A stretch of 64,000 nt of DNA from Streptomyces buecherae (GCF_014295035.1 NZ_CP060404.1:5682501-5746500), one strand, 5' to 3'. Positions 32,592 to 44,156 are shown, numbered from the stretch's first letter. Numbers and translations are program-made. The notes: generated from the sequence alone by a model not told the origin.

Positions 32592-34028
32592 TCAGTCCGA
32601 GAACGCCTTGGCGGCGTCCTTCTCCAACTGGCGTTGTATGCCCGAGATGTTCTTCGGGTTCTTGAGGAAGTCCTGGAGCGCCTTCCATTCGCCCTGCGCG
32701 GGCTTGCCGCCGAACGACGCGGGCGCCTGGTCGGACATGTCGAAGCGGAAGTCGTTGCCCGCCTTGATCAGCGCCTCGGCGATGCCGCGCAGTTCGGGGT
32801 TGGGGTAGGTGGCCAGGTCGAGCTTGGTGTTGGCGGAGATCAGGCCGCCCTCGCGGGCCCAGACCGCGGCGGCGTCCGGCGAGGCCAGGAAGGTCAGCAG
32901 GGCCTGCGCCGCCTTGGTGTCCTTGAGCGCCACGGCGACGTCGCCGCCGGTGACCACCGGGGCCTTGTCCCCGACGGCCGGGAACGGGAAGACCTTCGCG
33001 TCCGTGCCCAGCTCCGCGCCCGCGTCCGCGACGTTGGCGGCGACGAAGTCCGCCTCGAAGACCATCGCCGCCGCCGGCTCACCACCCGCGAACGTCTTGG
33101 CCACCGACTGCGGGAACTCCGTGCGCAGCGCGCCCTCCTTGCCGTCGGTCAGCAGGTCCTCGTCGCCGAAGAGCTCGGCCAGCGTCGTCAGCGCCCGGGT
33201 GACGGACGGGTCGGTCCACTTGATCTCGTGCGTGGACAGCTTGTCGTACATCTCGGGGCCGGCCTGCGAGAGGTAGATGTTCTCGAACCAGTCCGTGAGC
33301 GTCCAGCCGTCCGCGCCGCCGACCGACACCGGCTGCACGCCCGAGTCCGAGACCAGGCGCGCCTGCTCGATCAGCTCCTTCCAGGTGCCGGGCTCCTTGG
33401 CCCCCGCGTAGTCGAAGGCGCGGGTGTTGTACCAGATGAGGGACTTGTTGCTGGCCTTGAAGTAGACCCCGTACGGCGTCCCCTCGTACGAGCCGAGGTC
33501 CTGCCAGCCGCGCGCGAAGTTCTTCCGCAGTTGGGCCTGGCCGGCCTCGCCGATCGGCTTGATCCACTTCTTGGCGGCGAACTCGCGGAGCACGCCGACC
33601 TGTTGCAGCATCGCGATGTCGGGCGGCTGGCCGCCCGCGATCTTCGAGCCGACGTAGGCGGACATGTCGTCGCCGCTGGGTACGAAGGAGACCTCGGCGC
33701 CGGTTCGCCGCTCGAACTCCGCCAGTACCTTGCTGAAGTTCTCCTGCTCGGTGCCCGTCCACACGGCGGTGACCTGGAGCTTCTGCCCGTCGAGGCGGGG
33801 GAGTCGCACCGTTTGGGGGATCGGGGCGGTGCTCGCGCTGTCCTCGTCCTCGGCGCCGCAGCCGGCGACCCCGAGCAGGGTCGTGATCACCGCGAGCGTG
33901 GTGGTCAGCGCCAGCGCGCCGCGCCCCGCCCGTCGCCGACCGGCGCCGCGCGCCGTGGCGTGCGCCGCGCGTTCGTCGTCGACTGCCGTGCGCCCCTCGT
34001 GTCGTGGTGCATGGCGTGTGAGCCGCAT
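32592..34028 (-). CDS. sugar ABC transporter solute-binding lipoprotein
   Basis: A 478-residue extracytoplasmic binding protein, first gene of the importer operon. After an Arg-rich n-region comes the signal ALTTTLAVITTLLGVAGC with a lipobox Cys, then a type-1 solute-binding fold (LQVTAVWTGTEQENFSKVLAEFERRTG, PPDIAMLQQVG, IWYNTRAFDYAG, WTLTDWFENIYL, TFAGGEPAAAMVFE). The profile resembles alpha-glucoside (AglE-like) or maltose-type binders; the exact sugar is not provable. ATG with a gggaggga ribosome site. 21 bases separate it from the downstream permease. An inverted repeat in its leader could be an operator. Confidence 0.9.
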   Translation of the reverse strand: MRLTRHAPRHEGRTAVDDERAAHATARGAGRRRAGRGALALTTTLAVITTLLGVAGCGAEDEDSASTAPIPQTVRLPRLDGQKLQVTAVWTGTEQENFSKVLAEFERRTGAEVSFVPSGDDMSAYVGSKIAGGQPPDIAMLQQVGVLREFAAKKWIKPIGEAGQAQLRKNFARGWQDLGSYEGTPYGVYFKASNKSLIWYNTRAFDYAGAKEPGTWKELIEQARLVSDSGVQPVSVGGADGWTLTDWFENIYLSQAGPEMYDKLSTHEIKWTDPSVTRALTTLAELFGDEDLLTDGKEGALRTEFPQSVAKTFAGGEPAAAMVFEADFVAANVADAGAELGTDAKVFPFPAVGDKAPVVTGGDVAVALKDTKAAQALLTFLASPDAAAVWAREGGLISANTKLDLATYPNPELRGIAEALIKAGNDFRFDMSDQAPASFGGKPAQGEWKALQDFLKNPKNISGIQRQLEKDAAKAFSD

Positions 34029-34084
34029 TTCGCCGTCCCTCCCGTGCCCCCGGTGTGCTCGGCCCCCGCGGACGGCCGTCGTAC

Positions 34085-34124
34085 GTCGACACGCTCCGCT
34101 TCTCCGGCCGTGCCCGGTGTCGAC
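34085..34124 (-). promoter_or_regulatory. possible operator or leader hairpin of the sugar importer
   Basis: Inverted 8-bp arms gtcgacac (34085-34092) and gtgtcgac (34117-34124) with a 24-base spacer, 57 bases upstream of the binding-protein start. The arms are themselves partly palindromic (gtcgac). It may be a regulator site or an RNA hairpin; no regulator gene is adjacent. Confidence 0.35.
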
Positions 34125-34462
34125 AGTCCTACGCCGTGTTACCGCCGGCCGCAATACGTGCATCGGCGTCGGACGGCTGATCGTGATGGTGCCGTGATCT
34201 TCGATGCCCGCCGTGCCCGTTAAGCCCATATCCCGTGCTGACCAGCGGAGTTGGCGTGCCGTCTGCCGCTGGAGGGGCCCTGGAGAACCACTGGTGCGCG
34301 GGTGAGACGAGGGGCCCGCGCGACCCGCGCCGGTTCCGCCCCCGGCCCGCTTCTCCCGGGCCGCCGCGGCCGGACCCGTCACTCGGCGTATGGGGGTTGG
34401 TTGACTGGTTGCTGGGCCGGGCGCGCAGCCGGTTCCCCCGCGCCGGCGCACCCGCCCAGGCG

Positions 34463-34618
34463 CGTACGCCGGGCCGGGCCACGTACGCCGGGCCGGGCCA
34501 CGTACGCCGGGCCGGTCGCGTACGCCGAACCGGGCCCCGCTCGCCGAGCTGGGGAGGGGCACCCACGCCGAACTGGGCCACGCACGCCGAGCCGGGCCCC
34601 CACGCCGAGCCGGGGCCG
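34463..34618 (+). repeat. degenerate 19-bp tandem repeat array
   Basis: Two identical 19-bp units cgtacgccgggccgggcca (34463-34481, 34482-34500), then progressively diverged copies to about 34618 with the core acgccgagccggg. It fills much of the 665-base spacer between the divergent binding-protein gene and the end of the FHA-FtsK gene. Open frames across it are periodic repeats, not genes. Confidence 0.8.
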
Positions 34619-34693
34619 GCACGCCAGGGCCCGCACGCACGCCCGCCCCACCCGACCCGGCATGGGCCGTGGGCCGAGAGGCGGGCGGCGGGC

Positions 34694-37600
34694 TCAGATC
34701 AGGGGCGGGGCCGGGGGCGCGCCGGTGGACTGGGCCGCCCGCTGCAAGGCGCTGGCCAGCAGGGCCAGGTCGGTCGGGCCGTTGCCGAGTTCGCGCAGCG
34801 GCCGGCGGGTCGGCGGGTCGCCCATCCGCTCCCAGTCCAGCGGGACCACGGTGGGCCTGGCCGTCGCCGTGCGAGGGATGCGGCCGGTGACGCGGCCCGC
34901 CTGGAAGGGGGTCGCGCCGCCGTCGTCGGGCCGCTTGAGCCGGCCCCGACCGGGGTTCGGCAGGCCCTCCACGGCGTTGCGGACGCTGCCCGACGGCTGC
35001 TCCAACAGCACCCGAAGACCCGCGCGCTCGACCGCGACCGTGTCCGCCGTGCGGTCCGGCCGGCCCGACGCGGCGATCAGGTGCACGCCGAGGCGCGCGC
35101 CGTCCCGGGCCACGGCCTCCAGCGCGCGCACCACCGACCCGGCCGACGGCCGGCCCGTACTGCCCAGCGCGGGGGCCACCAGCGCGTCGAAGTCGTCCAC
35201 CAGCACCACGAGCCGGGGCATCGCGCCGGGCTCGTACGGGTCCGCCGGCTGCTCACCGCCGGCGGACGGGCCCGCGCTGGCGGCCACGCCGGCGCCGCCC
35301 TGGCCGCCGTCGACGGGCTGGGTGCGGAGCTTGAGCGTGCCGCTGGCCGGGCTCTCCAGGCCGCCGTCCGGCGCGTACCCCGCCCCCCAGCGGCCGTCGA
35401 GCTGGCCCGGCTGGCCGGCGGGGTCGGCGTGGCCGGACTGCTCGGGCTCGCCGAACGCGCCGGGGCCGGCCGCGGCCGGGTCCGGCGCGTCCATCGGTCT
35501 GCGGTCCGTGATGACCTGGGGCGCGGCGGCGTTCTCCGCGTGCCAGGACAGGAAGTCGCCGCGGCCGAGCAGCTCGGCCCGGCGCTTGAGTTCGGAGCTG
35601 AGCGCCTGCGCGAACTCGCGCATCCGCACCGGGTCGGAGGCGGCCAGGTACGTCGAGACGTGCGGCAGCTCCGTACACGGCCGCAGCCCCTCGCCGCGCT
35701 CCACGCCGCCGCCGTCCACGAGCACCAGCGACATGCGGTCCGGGCGCTCGGCGGCGGCCAGCGAGGCGGCGATCGAGCGCAGCAGCTCGGTCTTGCCGGT
35801 GCCGGGGGCGCCGTCGATGAGCAGGTGCGGACCGTCGGCCGCGAGGTCGATGGCGAGCGGCCCGCGCGGGCCGGCGCCGAGCACCGCCAGCGTCCGGCCG
35901 CCAAGCGCGACCTCGTCGGCCGCGGCGGCCCAGCGCGCCATCAGGGACGCCGGCGTGGCCCGCGCGAGGCCGAGTTCGTCAAGGAGTCGGGTGCTGTCGG
36001 GCAGTGGCGCGCTCGCCCGGGCCGGGCCGCCGAGGCCGCCGGCCGCGGCGTCGACGGGCCGCAGCGGTGCCAGCGCACGCGCGAACCGCTCGGCCCACGC
36101 CAGCGACACCGCGTCCACCGTGGCCGTCCGGACCACGCCGGTCGCCTCGGGCGCGGTCGAGCCGGCGTCGGCGGCGCCGTCGGGGCTCGCCCCGCCGCCG
36201 CCCGAGTTCGGCGCGCCCGGCCCGGTGTTCGGCGTGGCGCGCGGGGTGGCGAGGCCCGTGGGGCCGGTGGTGCCCGCGCCGCCGCCGAACTCGCCGCCCG
36301 CGTACTCGGCGGCTGCCGCCGGTCGCTGGCCGCTGTGACCGCCCTGGCCACCCTGACCGCCCTGGCCACCTTGACCGCTCTGGCCGCCGCCGGTAGCGAG
36401 GGCGGACTGCGCGGGCAGGCCGTGCGCCGCGAACCAGTCGCTGCTGGGCACCCCGGGCCGGGGCGCGAGCGGCGGCGGGCTCGGGGCGTGCGCGCGCCCC
36501 GGGTCGCCGTCCCAGCCCCGGTGCAGCACCTTCAGCTCGGTCGCGACGTCGCCGCTGAGCAGCGCCACGACGCCGCACTCGGCGATGAGCGACGAGGCCG
36601 AGCGCGCCGCCTCGTAGCTCGCCGACAGCGGCGCGCCCGTCGCCGCGGGCGGCGCCTCGGCCAGGCACAGCAGGTGGACGCCGGCGGCGGGGCCGCCCGC
36701 CGCGAGGCGGGCCACCCGCTCGCGCACCGAACGCTGGCCGGGCTCGCCGTCCACGATGACCACCGTGTGCGGCCCGGTGTGCCGCTTGGCAGCGGCGGTC
36801 ACGGCCGAGGGGGACGCGGTGATCCAGCCGGGGCCGAGCGGGCCGTCGTCCAGGCGCCGCACCAACTCGCCCACCCGGGCCGCGGCCTGGTCCCGGTCGA
36901 AGGCGAGCAGCAGCCGGCAGTCCTGGCCGTGCACCGGACGCACCTGCGGCAGCCAGCCGAGCCACGACCAGTCGGCGAGCCGCTCCTCGACGGGCCGCTG
37001 GCGGTCGGCGCTGATCAGCACGATCTCCAGGGCGGTGGGCGGGTGCGCGGCGGCCAACTGCGCGATCACCGAGCGGGCCAGGCCGGCCAGCCGGGCGCGC
37101 GGCCCGGCCAGGCCCACCGCCCCGGCCTCCCGCAGGCTCACCGCGACCGGCGCGAACACGGTGGGGCCACCGGGCGCGCCCGCGAGCGGCTGGTCCGCCG
37201 TGCCGAGCCGGACCACGAGCGCGTCCGGATGGCACGGCGTGCGCTCCCACAGCCGTACGTCGGGGCCGAGCGCGGTCAGCAGCACGGCGGACGGGTCGGG
37301 CCAGCGCTGGTCGAGCGCCTCGGCCGCCGCGACGGCCTCCCGCACGACCTCGGCCGGGTCCGCGCCCCAGCCGTCCCCGGACTCCGCGCGCTCGACGACC
37401 CGGCCACCACCGGCGAGCCGCCGCGCCCACGCCCCCAGGCCCGTGCGCCGGCGCTCGGTGCGCGGGGCGTGCAGGTCGCCGGAGTGCGTCGGTACGTCAT
37501 AGCCGTCGGGGGCGTCGGGGCCCGGCCAGCGACCAGGGCCGTCGGCGGGGGACGCGCCAGGGCGCGTCATCCGGCGGGTGGCGCCGGGGTCGCCGGGGGC

Positions 37601-38734
37601 GGGACGCACCGGGCCGCCCGCGCCGATCGCGTACCCGGTCGGACCCGCGCCGCCGGGCAGGCCCCTCGGGTCCGCCGTCGGCGCCGCGCCACGGCCGGCC
37701 TCGGCCTCCGCGCCGGCCGAAGCGGCGTCGTACGCCCAGTTCGGGGCGGGCGCCACCGCGGCGCTCCGCTCGCCGGGCCGCTGTCCCGGCCCGCCGTACC
37801 CGTCGTACCCGTACGCGCCGGGCGCGTCGGCCGCCCCGCCGTCCGGTGCCGGCGACGGGGTGCCCGCCGCGGCGTGCGGGCCCGCTCCGGGGTGGGCCGC
37901 GGGCGCGCCGGCCGTCGGCTCGGCGGGCGTCCGGCCGCCCGGCGCGACCCGCAGGTGGCCCTCGCCGTCCGGCTGGGTGGCCAGCGGCGCGGGGCCGGCG
38001 CCCCAGCCGGCGGGCTGGCCCGTGGCGCCGGCGGGCGCCTGCGCCGCGTACTGACCGGCGGCCTGTCCGGTGCCCGGCCGGCCGGCGCCGGCCGGCTCGC
38101 CGTGCGGCGCGAACCCGGGCGGCGGGGCGTGCAGTCGCAGCGCGGACTCGCCGATGCGCAGCAGCGCGCCGGGGGACAGCGGGGCCGGCTGGTTGCCGAC
38201 GGGCATGCCGTCGAGGTGGGTGCCGTTCGTCGAGCCGAGGTCGACCACCGTCACCCGGCCGTCGTCGGCGACGGAGACCGCGCAGTGCGCGCGGGAGACG
38301 TCCGGGTCGTCCAGCGGCACGTCGGCGTCGCCGGAGCGGCCTATCCGCGCCTGCCCGCCGTGCAACAGGTGCACACCGCCCGCGTCCGGGCCCGCGACCA
38401 CGTGCAGCCGGGCGGGCGCGGCGGAGCACAGGGCGGGGTAGGGGTGCGGCTGTTCCTCGGGGGCGGCCGGGGCCTGCAGGGCGAGCACCGCGCCGTCCAC
38501 GAGCGGTGGCTCGCCGAGCACGCAGCGCCGCGCGTCGAGCCGCTCGGCCCCCGCGTACACCGCCACCGTGCCACTGCCCACGTCGGCGCCGGCCGCCGCG
38601 ACCGCCGCCGCGAGACCGCTGGTCACCGAGGCCAACGCGGTGCCGACGGGGGCCGTGACGAGGACGTCGCAGGCGTGCGCCTGGTGGCCGGGGAGGCCGC
38701 TGCGCGGCCCGAGGACGGTCAACCGGATCTGCAT
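34694..38734 (-). CDS. FHA domain - FtsK/SpoIIIE-type ATPase
   Basis: A 1346-residue multidomain ATPase. The N-terminal 90 residues (MQIRLTVLGPRSGLPG ... DGAVLALQ) look like the ubiquitin-like lead seen on related type VII proteins. An FHA phosphothreonine-binding domain follows at about 125-190 (ARIGRSGDADVPLDDPDVSRAH, STNGTHLDG). A long Gly/Pro/Ala linker of about 250 residues comes next. The C-terminal half is FtsK/SpoIIIE-like: Walker A GAPGTGKT at about 975-982 and Walker B LVVLVDDFDAL. Such proteins resemble EccC motor subunits of type VII secretion, but no WXG100 substrates, EccB/D/E or mycosin genes are in the window. The start is taken at MQIRL; the frame is open to 39055. Two Ser/Thr kinases are encoded divergently, a plausible source of the phosphothreonine ligand. 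Confidence 0.88.
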   Translation of the reverse strand: MQIRLTVLGPRSGLPGHQAHACDVLVTAPVGTALASVTSGLAAAVAAAGADVGSGTVAVYAGAERLDARRCVLGEPPLVDGAVLALQAPAAPEEQPHPYPALCSAAPARLHVVAGPDAGGVHLLHGGQARIGRSGDADVPLDDPDVSRAHCAVSVADDGRVTVVDLGSTNGTHLDGMPVGNQPAPLSPGALLRIGESALRLHAPPPGFAPHGEPAGAGRPGTGQAAGQYAAQAPAGATGQPAGWGAGPAPLATQPDGEGHLRVAPGGRTPAEPTAGAPAAHPGAGPHAAAGTPSPAPDGGAADAPGAYGYDGYGGPGQRPGERSAAVAPAPNWAYDAASAGAEAEAGRGAAPTADPRGLPGGAGPTGYAIGAGGPVRPAPGDPGATRRMTRPGASPADGPGRWPGPDAPDGYDVPTHSGDLHAPRTERRRTGLGAWARRLAGGGRVVERAESGDGWGADPAEVVREAVAAAEALDQRWPDPSAVLLTALGPDVRLWERTPCHPDALVVRLGTADQPLAGAPGGPTVFAPVAVSLREAGAVGLAGPRARLAGLARSVIAQLAAAHPPTALEIVLISADRQRPVEERLADWSWLGWLPQVRPVHGQDCRLLLAFDRDQAAARVGELVRRLDDGPLGPGWITASPSAVTAAAKRHTGPHTVVIVDGEPGQRSVRERVARLAAGGPAAGVHLLCLAEAPPAATGAPLSASYEAARSASSLIAECGVVALLSGDVATELKVLHRGWDGDPGRAHAPSPPPLAPRPGVPSSDWFAAHGLPAQSALATGGGQSGQGGQGGQGGQGGHSGQRPAAAAEYAGGEFGGGAGTTGPTGLATPRATPNTGPGAPNSGGGGASPDGAADAGSTAPEATGVVRTATVDAVSLAWAERFARALAPLRPVDAAAGGLGGPARASAPLPDSTRLLDELGLARATPASLMARWAAAADEVALGGRTLAVLGAGPRGPLAIDLAADGPHLLIDGAPGTGKTELLRSIAASLAAAERPDRMSLVLVDGGGVERGEGLRPCTELPHVSTYLAASDPVRMREFAQALSSELKRRAELLGRGDFLSWHAENAAAPQVITDRRPMDAPDPAAAGPGAFGEPEQSGHADPAGQPGQLDGRWGAGYAPDGGLESPASGTLKLRTQPVDGGQGGAGVAASAGPSAGGEQPADPYEPGAMPRLVVLVDDFDALVAPALGSTGRPSAGSVVRALEAVARDGARLGVHLIAASGRPDRTADTVAVERAGLRVLLEQPSGSVRNAVEGLPNPGRGRLKRPDDGGATPFQAGRVTGRIPRTATARPTVVPLDWERMGDPPTRRPLRELGNGPTDLALLASALQRAAQSTGAPPAPPLI

Positions 38735-39342
38735 CGCCGCCAGCGGTCCCTTCTGCCCCGGATGCCCGGCGGGGAAGCTGCTCCCCCCACCGCCCCCAGG
38801 CGCGTCAGCACGTACAGGACACACATCACGGGCCCCTCCTCCCGCCCCCCATGTGCTGCGTGCATCCTCGCATCCACGACTGACAACGCGCCTGGCGACC
38901 GCCGCTACGCGATCTTGATCGGCCCCCGGGTTGGCCAAAACCATCCGCGTACGAACGGCCCGGCGACCGGCCCGACCGCCCCACAGGGCCGGTGGCGACC
39001 GCCCGGACCCCCCGACGCCCGCCGGCCGCCGGGCCGCCGGGACGTCGGAGGCCACCGGCGCTAGCTGGCCAGATCACGCCGTTCTCGGCCGGCTCGGGAA
39101 CGCCGGGCCGGCGCGGGTCGCCCCCTGTCACCGGGGGCCGGTCGCCGCGCGGCGGGTCGTCCGGATGGCAACCATCCGGCCACTTCCCGCGTCTTCCCTC
39201 GGAGCCCAGCGTGCCAGGGTGCGGCCAGCGGCTCCTCAGCGGTCGCTGACGCGGCACTAGAGTGGGCGGGCGGCCGAGCACAGGGCCACGGAGCTGGGAC
39301 ACAGACCACGATCAGGTTGACCACGATCAGGGAGCGCATGAC
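38735..39342 (+). promoter_or_regulatory. divergent spacer between FHA-FtsK and pkaA-like gene
   Basis: 608 bases without a supported gene. The last 100 bases before the kinase contain the near-repeat gaccacgatcagg twice (about 39305-39330), which may be regulatory. No clear promoter boxes. Confidence 0.35.
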
Positions 39343-41064
<1,722 letters not shown>

Positions 41065-41085
41065 CCGCCGCCCCGCCGCTCCGCC

Positions 41086-41127
41086 CGCCTCGCCTCCCCG
41101 GCTCCCGAGCCGGTCGGAGGCGAGGCG
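41086..41127 (+). terminator. terminator-like hairpin after pkaA-like gene
   Basis: A 12-bp outer stem (41086-41097 with 41116-41127) enclosing a 6-bp inner stem ccggct/agccgg with loop cccg. It lies 21 bases past the kinase stop. The rest of the 41065-41423 spacer includes an AT-richer patch (about 41150-41215) that may carry the promoter of the second kinase. Confidence 0.8.
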
Positions 41128-41423
41128 CGCGCGGGGCCACGGGGCGCGTATACCAAACCCCGCGCTGACTGTGGCGATTTGTCGACACCCCAACGGTGTA
41201 AATCACCCCGTAGTGGACAGTTGGGCTGCTCCGAGCCCCGCAACCGGCCACCGGCCGCGTAACTTTGTCGCTGACCCGACCAGGCGCGTCGGGGCGCGCG
41301 GCCGGTGCCGCGCACGGCGTTGAAGCGATGAGCGCGGCCGAGCCCCAACGGCGGTCGGCGGGGCTCGCCGCACCGCTCAACCGCCGAACCGTTGGACACC
41401 CTCAGACGACAGTCGGAGCAGCC

Positions 41424-42725
41424 TTGGCACGGAAGATCGGTAGCCGGTACACCGCAGGCCAGGTCCTGGGGCGCGGCAGCGTCGGCACGGTGTGGCTGGG
41501 CGAGGGTCCCGATGGGCCGGTCGCCATCAAGCTGCTGCGCGAGGAGCTCGCCGCCGACCAGGAACTCGTCGGCCGCTTCGTGCACGAGCGCGCCGCGCTG
41601 CTGAGCCTGGACCACCCGCACGTCGTCGGCGTGCGCGACCTGGTGATCGACGGCAACGACCTCGCCCTGGTCATGGACCTGATCCGGGGCACCGACCTGC
41701 GCACCCGGCTCAACCACGAACGCCGCCTCGCCCCCGAGGCGGCCGTCGCGATCGTCGCCGACGTCGCCGACGCGCTCGCCGCCGCCCACGCCGCGCAGAT
41801 CGTGCACCGCGACGTCAAGCCCGAGAACGTCCTCCTCGACATGCAGGGCCCGCTCGGACCCGGCGGCGCCCACCCCGCGCTGCTCACCGACTTCGGCGTG
41901 GCCCGCCTGGTGGACGCGCCGGGCCGACACCGCGCCAAGGAGGGCGCCGGCACCCGCGCGGCCAGCAGCAACAGCGTCATCGGCACCCCCGACTACCTCG
42001 CCCCCGAGATCATCGAGGGCCTCCCGCCACGGGCCAGCGTGGACGTGTACGCGCTGGCCACCGTGTTGTACGAACTGCTCGCCGGCTTCACCCCATTCGG
42101 CGGCGGCCACCCCGGCGCGGTGCTGCGGCGCCACGTCACCGAGACCGTGGCCCCGCTGCCCGGCATCCCGGACGAGCTGTGGCAGCTCACCGTCCAGTGC
42201 CTGGCCAAGGCCCCGGCCTCCCGGCTGCGCGCCGCCGAGCTGGCCGCCCGGCTGCGCGAACTGCTGCCCAGCCTCGCCGGCATGCCCCCGCTCGACATCG
42301 ACGAGCCGGGCGACGAGTCGTCGGGCGAGTACGAGGGCGGGTACGGGAACTACGAGAACGGCGCCGGCGCCCCGCAGCCGCCGGTCGGCGAGCCGCGCCG
42401 GCGCGGCGCGGTGCCGCTGGTGCCGGGCGCCGTCGCCGACTCCAGCCGCGACACCCACACCAGCATGCGGGCCCCGACGTCGGCCGAGCTGGCGGGCGGC
42501 GCGCACGGCACGGCCCGCGCCCCGCGTGCCAGCGGCCAACGCCGCGCCGGGTCGGCCCGGCACCGCTCGGAACCGGAGGCGGTGCGCCGCCGCCGGATCA
42601 AGCTCGGCGCCGCCGCCGCTGCCGCCCTCATCGCCGCGGGCGTGGGGGGCTACCTCGCGGTCGGCGGCGACGACGGCGGGGACACCGAGTCCCCCGGCGT
42701 GCACCAGTCCGAGCGCACTCCGTGA
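41424..42725 (+). CDS. pkaB: membrane Ser/Thr protein kinase, PkaB-like (TTG start)
   Basis: A 433-residue eukaryotic-type kinase. Gly loop LGRGSVGTVW, K36 in VAIKLLREE, catalytic loop HRDVKPEN at 128-135, LTDFGVARL, and GTPDYLAPEIIEG. The domain ends near 280; a linker with acidic and Arg/Pro stretches leads to a single membrane segment (AAAAALIAAGVGGYLAV, about 395-412) and a short outside tail. Start chosen as TTG at 41424, giving MARKIGSRYTAGQ with ggag about 7 bases upstream; this matches the family N-terminus I remember, whereas the upstream ATG at 41328 adds 32 residues of low quality. Partner of the upstream kinase. Confidence 0.88.
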   Translation: MARKIGSRYTAGQVLGRGSVGTVWLGEGPDGPVAIKLLREELAADQELVGRFVHERAALLSLDHPHVVGVRDLVIDGNDLALVMDLIRGTDLRTRLNHERRLAPEAAVAIVADVADALAAAHAAQIVHRDVKPENVLLDMQGPLGPGGAHPALLTDFGVARLVDAPGRHRAKEGAGTRAASSNSVIGTPDYLAPEIIEGLPPRASVDVYALATVLYELLAGFTPFGGGHPGAVLRRHVTETVAPLPGIPDELWQLTVQCLAKAPASRLRAAELAARLRELLPSLAGMPPLDIDEPGDESSGEYEGGYGNYENGAGAPQPPVGEPRRRGAVPLVPGAVADSSRDTHTSMRAPTSAELAGGAHGTARAPRASGQRRAGSARHRSEPEAVRRRRIKLGAAAAAALIAAGVGGYLAVGGDDGGDTESPGVHQSERTP

Positions 42726-42739
42726 CGCCGCGTGCCGCG

Positions 42740-42772
42740 CGCGTACCCCGGGCGTCCGCCCCGGGGTACGCG
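42740..42772 (+). terminator. terminator after pkaB-like gene
   Basis: A perfect 13-bp stem (42740-42752 with 42760-42772) and 7-base loop, 15 bases past the kinase stop codon and ahead of prfB. Confidence 0.85.
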
Positions 42773-42916
42773 TGAGCGGCCCGCCGGGCCCACGGCACCG
42801 CCGCCGCGGCGCCCCACACCGCCTCCGCCGGTTCATCGTTCCAGCTCAGAGGCGTACGGGCCGGGGTGGGTACGCGGCCGGGCGGGGTGGGGTCGGGTAA
42901 CCGTTAGGCTGGGGGT

Positions 42917-44023
42917 GTGGCAGTCGTCGATGTATCCGAAGAGCTGAAGTCCCTCTCCTCCACCATGGGGTCGATCGAGGCGGTCCTCGATCTGGACAAG
43001 ATGAGGACCGACATCGCCGTGCTTGAGGAGCAGGCCGCGGCGCCGTCCCTCTGGGACGACCCGGACAACGCGCAGAAGGTGACGAGCCAGCTCTCCTACC
43101 TCCAGGGGCAGCTTCGCCGCACCGAGGAACTGCGCGGCCGGATCGACGACCTCGAGGTGCTCTTCGAACTGGCCGAGGCCGAGGACGACGCGGACGCCCG
43201 CGCCGAGGCCGAGGCCGAGCTGACCTCGGTCCGCAAGGCGCTGGACGAGATGGAGGTCCGCACGCTGCTGTCCGGTGAGTACGACGCCCGCGAGGCCCTC
43301 GTCAACATCCGGGCCGAGGCCGGCGGCGTGGACGCCGCCGACTTCGCCGAGCAGCTCCAGCGGATGTACCTGCGCTGGGCCGAGCGGCACGGCTACAAGA
43401 CCGAGGTCTACGACACCTCGTACGCGGAGGAGGCCGGCATCAAGTCCTCCACCTTCGCCGTCCAGATCCCGTACGCGTACGGCACGCTCTCCGTCGAACA
43501 GGGCACCCACCGCCTGGTGCGCATCTCGCCCTTCGACAACCAGGGCCGCCGCCAGACGTCGTTCGCCGGCGTCGAGGTGCTGCCCGTGGTGGAGCAGACC
43601 GACCACGTCGAGATCGACGAGTCCGAGCTGCGGATCGACGTGTACCGCTCGTCCGGGCCCGGCGGCCAGGGCGTGAACACCACCGACTCGGCGGTGCGAC
43701 TCACCCACATCCCCACCGGCATCGTCGTCTCCTGTCAGAACGAGCGCTCGCAGATCCAGAACAAGGCGACCGCGATGAACGTCCTGCAGGCCAAGCTCCT
43801 TGAGCGGCGCCGCCAGGAGGACCAGGCCAAGATGGACGCGCTCAAGGGCGACGGCGGCAACTCCTGGGGCAACCAGATGCGTTCGTACGTCCTGCACCCC
43901 TACCAGATGGTCAAGGACCTGCGCACCGGCCACGAGGTGGGCAACCCGCAGGCCGTCCTCGACGGCGAGATCGACGGCTTCCTCGAGGCGGGCATCCGCT
44001 GGCGCAAGCAGCAGGAGAAGTAG
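42917..44023 (+). CDS. prfB: peptide chain release factor 2
   Basis: Class-I release factor (368 residues) reading UGA and UAA stop codons. The recognition tripeptide is SPF (RISPFDNQGRRQ, about residue 203) and the peptidyl-transferase-triggering GGQ is at 249-251. GTG start giving MAVVDVSEELKSL. The reading frame is continuous: there is no internal UGA, so the programmed +1 frameshift that regulates RF2 in many bacteria is absent. Length is normal for the family. Preceded by the kinase terminator, followed by a terminator at 44119. Confidence 0.97.
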   Translation: MAVVDVSEELKSLSSTMGSIEAVLDLDKMRTDIAVLEEQAAAPSLWDDPDNAQKVTSQLSYLQGQLRRTEELRGRIDDLEVLFELAEAEDDADARAEAEAELTSVRKALDEMEVRTLLSGEYDAREALVNIRAEAGGVDAADFAEQLQRMYLRWAERHGYKTEVYDTSYAEEAGIKSSTFAVQIPYAYGTLSVEQGTHRLVRISPFDNQGRRQTSFAGVEVLPVVEQTDHVEIDESELRIDVYRSSGPGGQGVNTTDSAVRLTHIPTGIVVSCQNERSQIQNKATAMNVLQAKLLERRRQEDQAKMDALKGDGGNSWGNQMRSYVLHPYQMVKDLRTGHEVGNPQAVLDGEIDGFLEAGIRWRKQQEK

Positions 44024-44118
44024 CACCACACGGCGCGCTGCCACCGCCGCCCCGAGGCACGGCGAGCCGCCGCGTCGACCAGGGGTACGGCGCGAATCCG
44101 CCGCCCCCGCTCCACCCA

Positions 44119-44156
44119 CGAAGGGCCCGTCCGCTGTGCGGCGGGCCCTTTCGTTT
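44119..44156 (+). terminator. prfB terminator
   Basis: Stem of aagggcccgtccgc with gcggcgggccctt (one bulged A) around a tgt loop, then tcgttt. It lies about 96 bases past prfB. The remaining spacer to 44466 holds no gene but should carry the promoter of the wall-protein gene. Confidence 0.82.

Noticed and set aside
34694..38734. Complete type VII secretion locus
   Set aside because: Only the FtsK-like ATPase is present; WXG100, EccB/D/E and mycosin genes are not seen.
34235..39064. 1609-residue plus-strand frame opposite the FHA-FtsK gene
   Set aside because: Antisense of a protein with intact Walker and FHA motifs; begins inside a tandem repeat.
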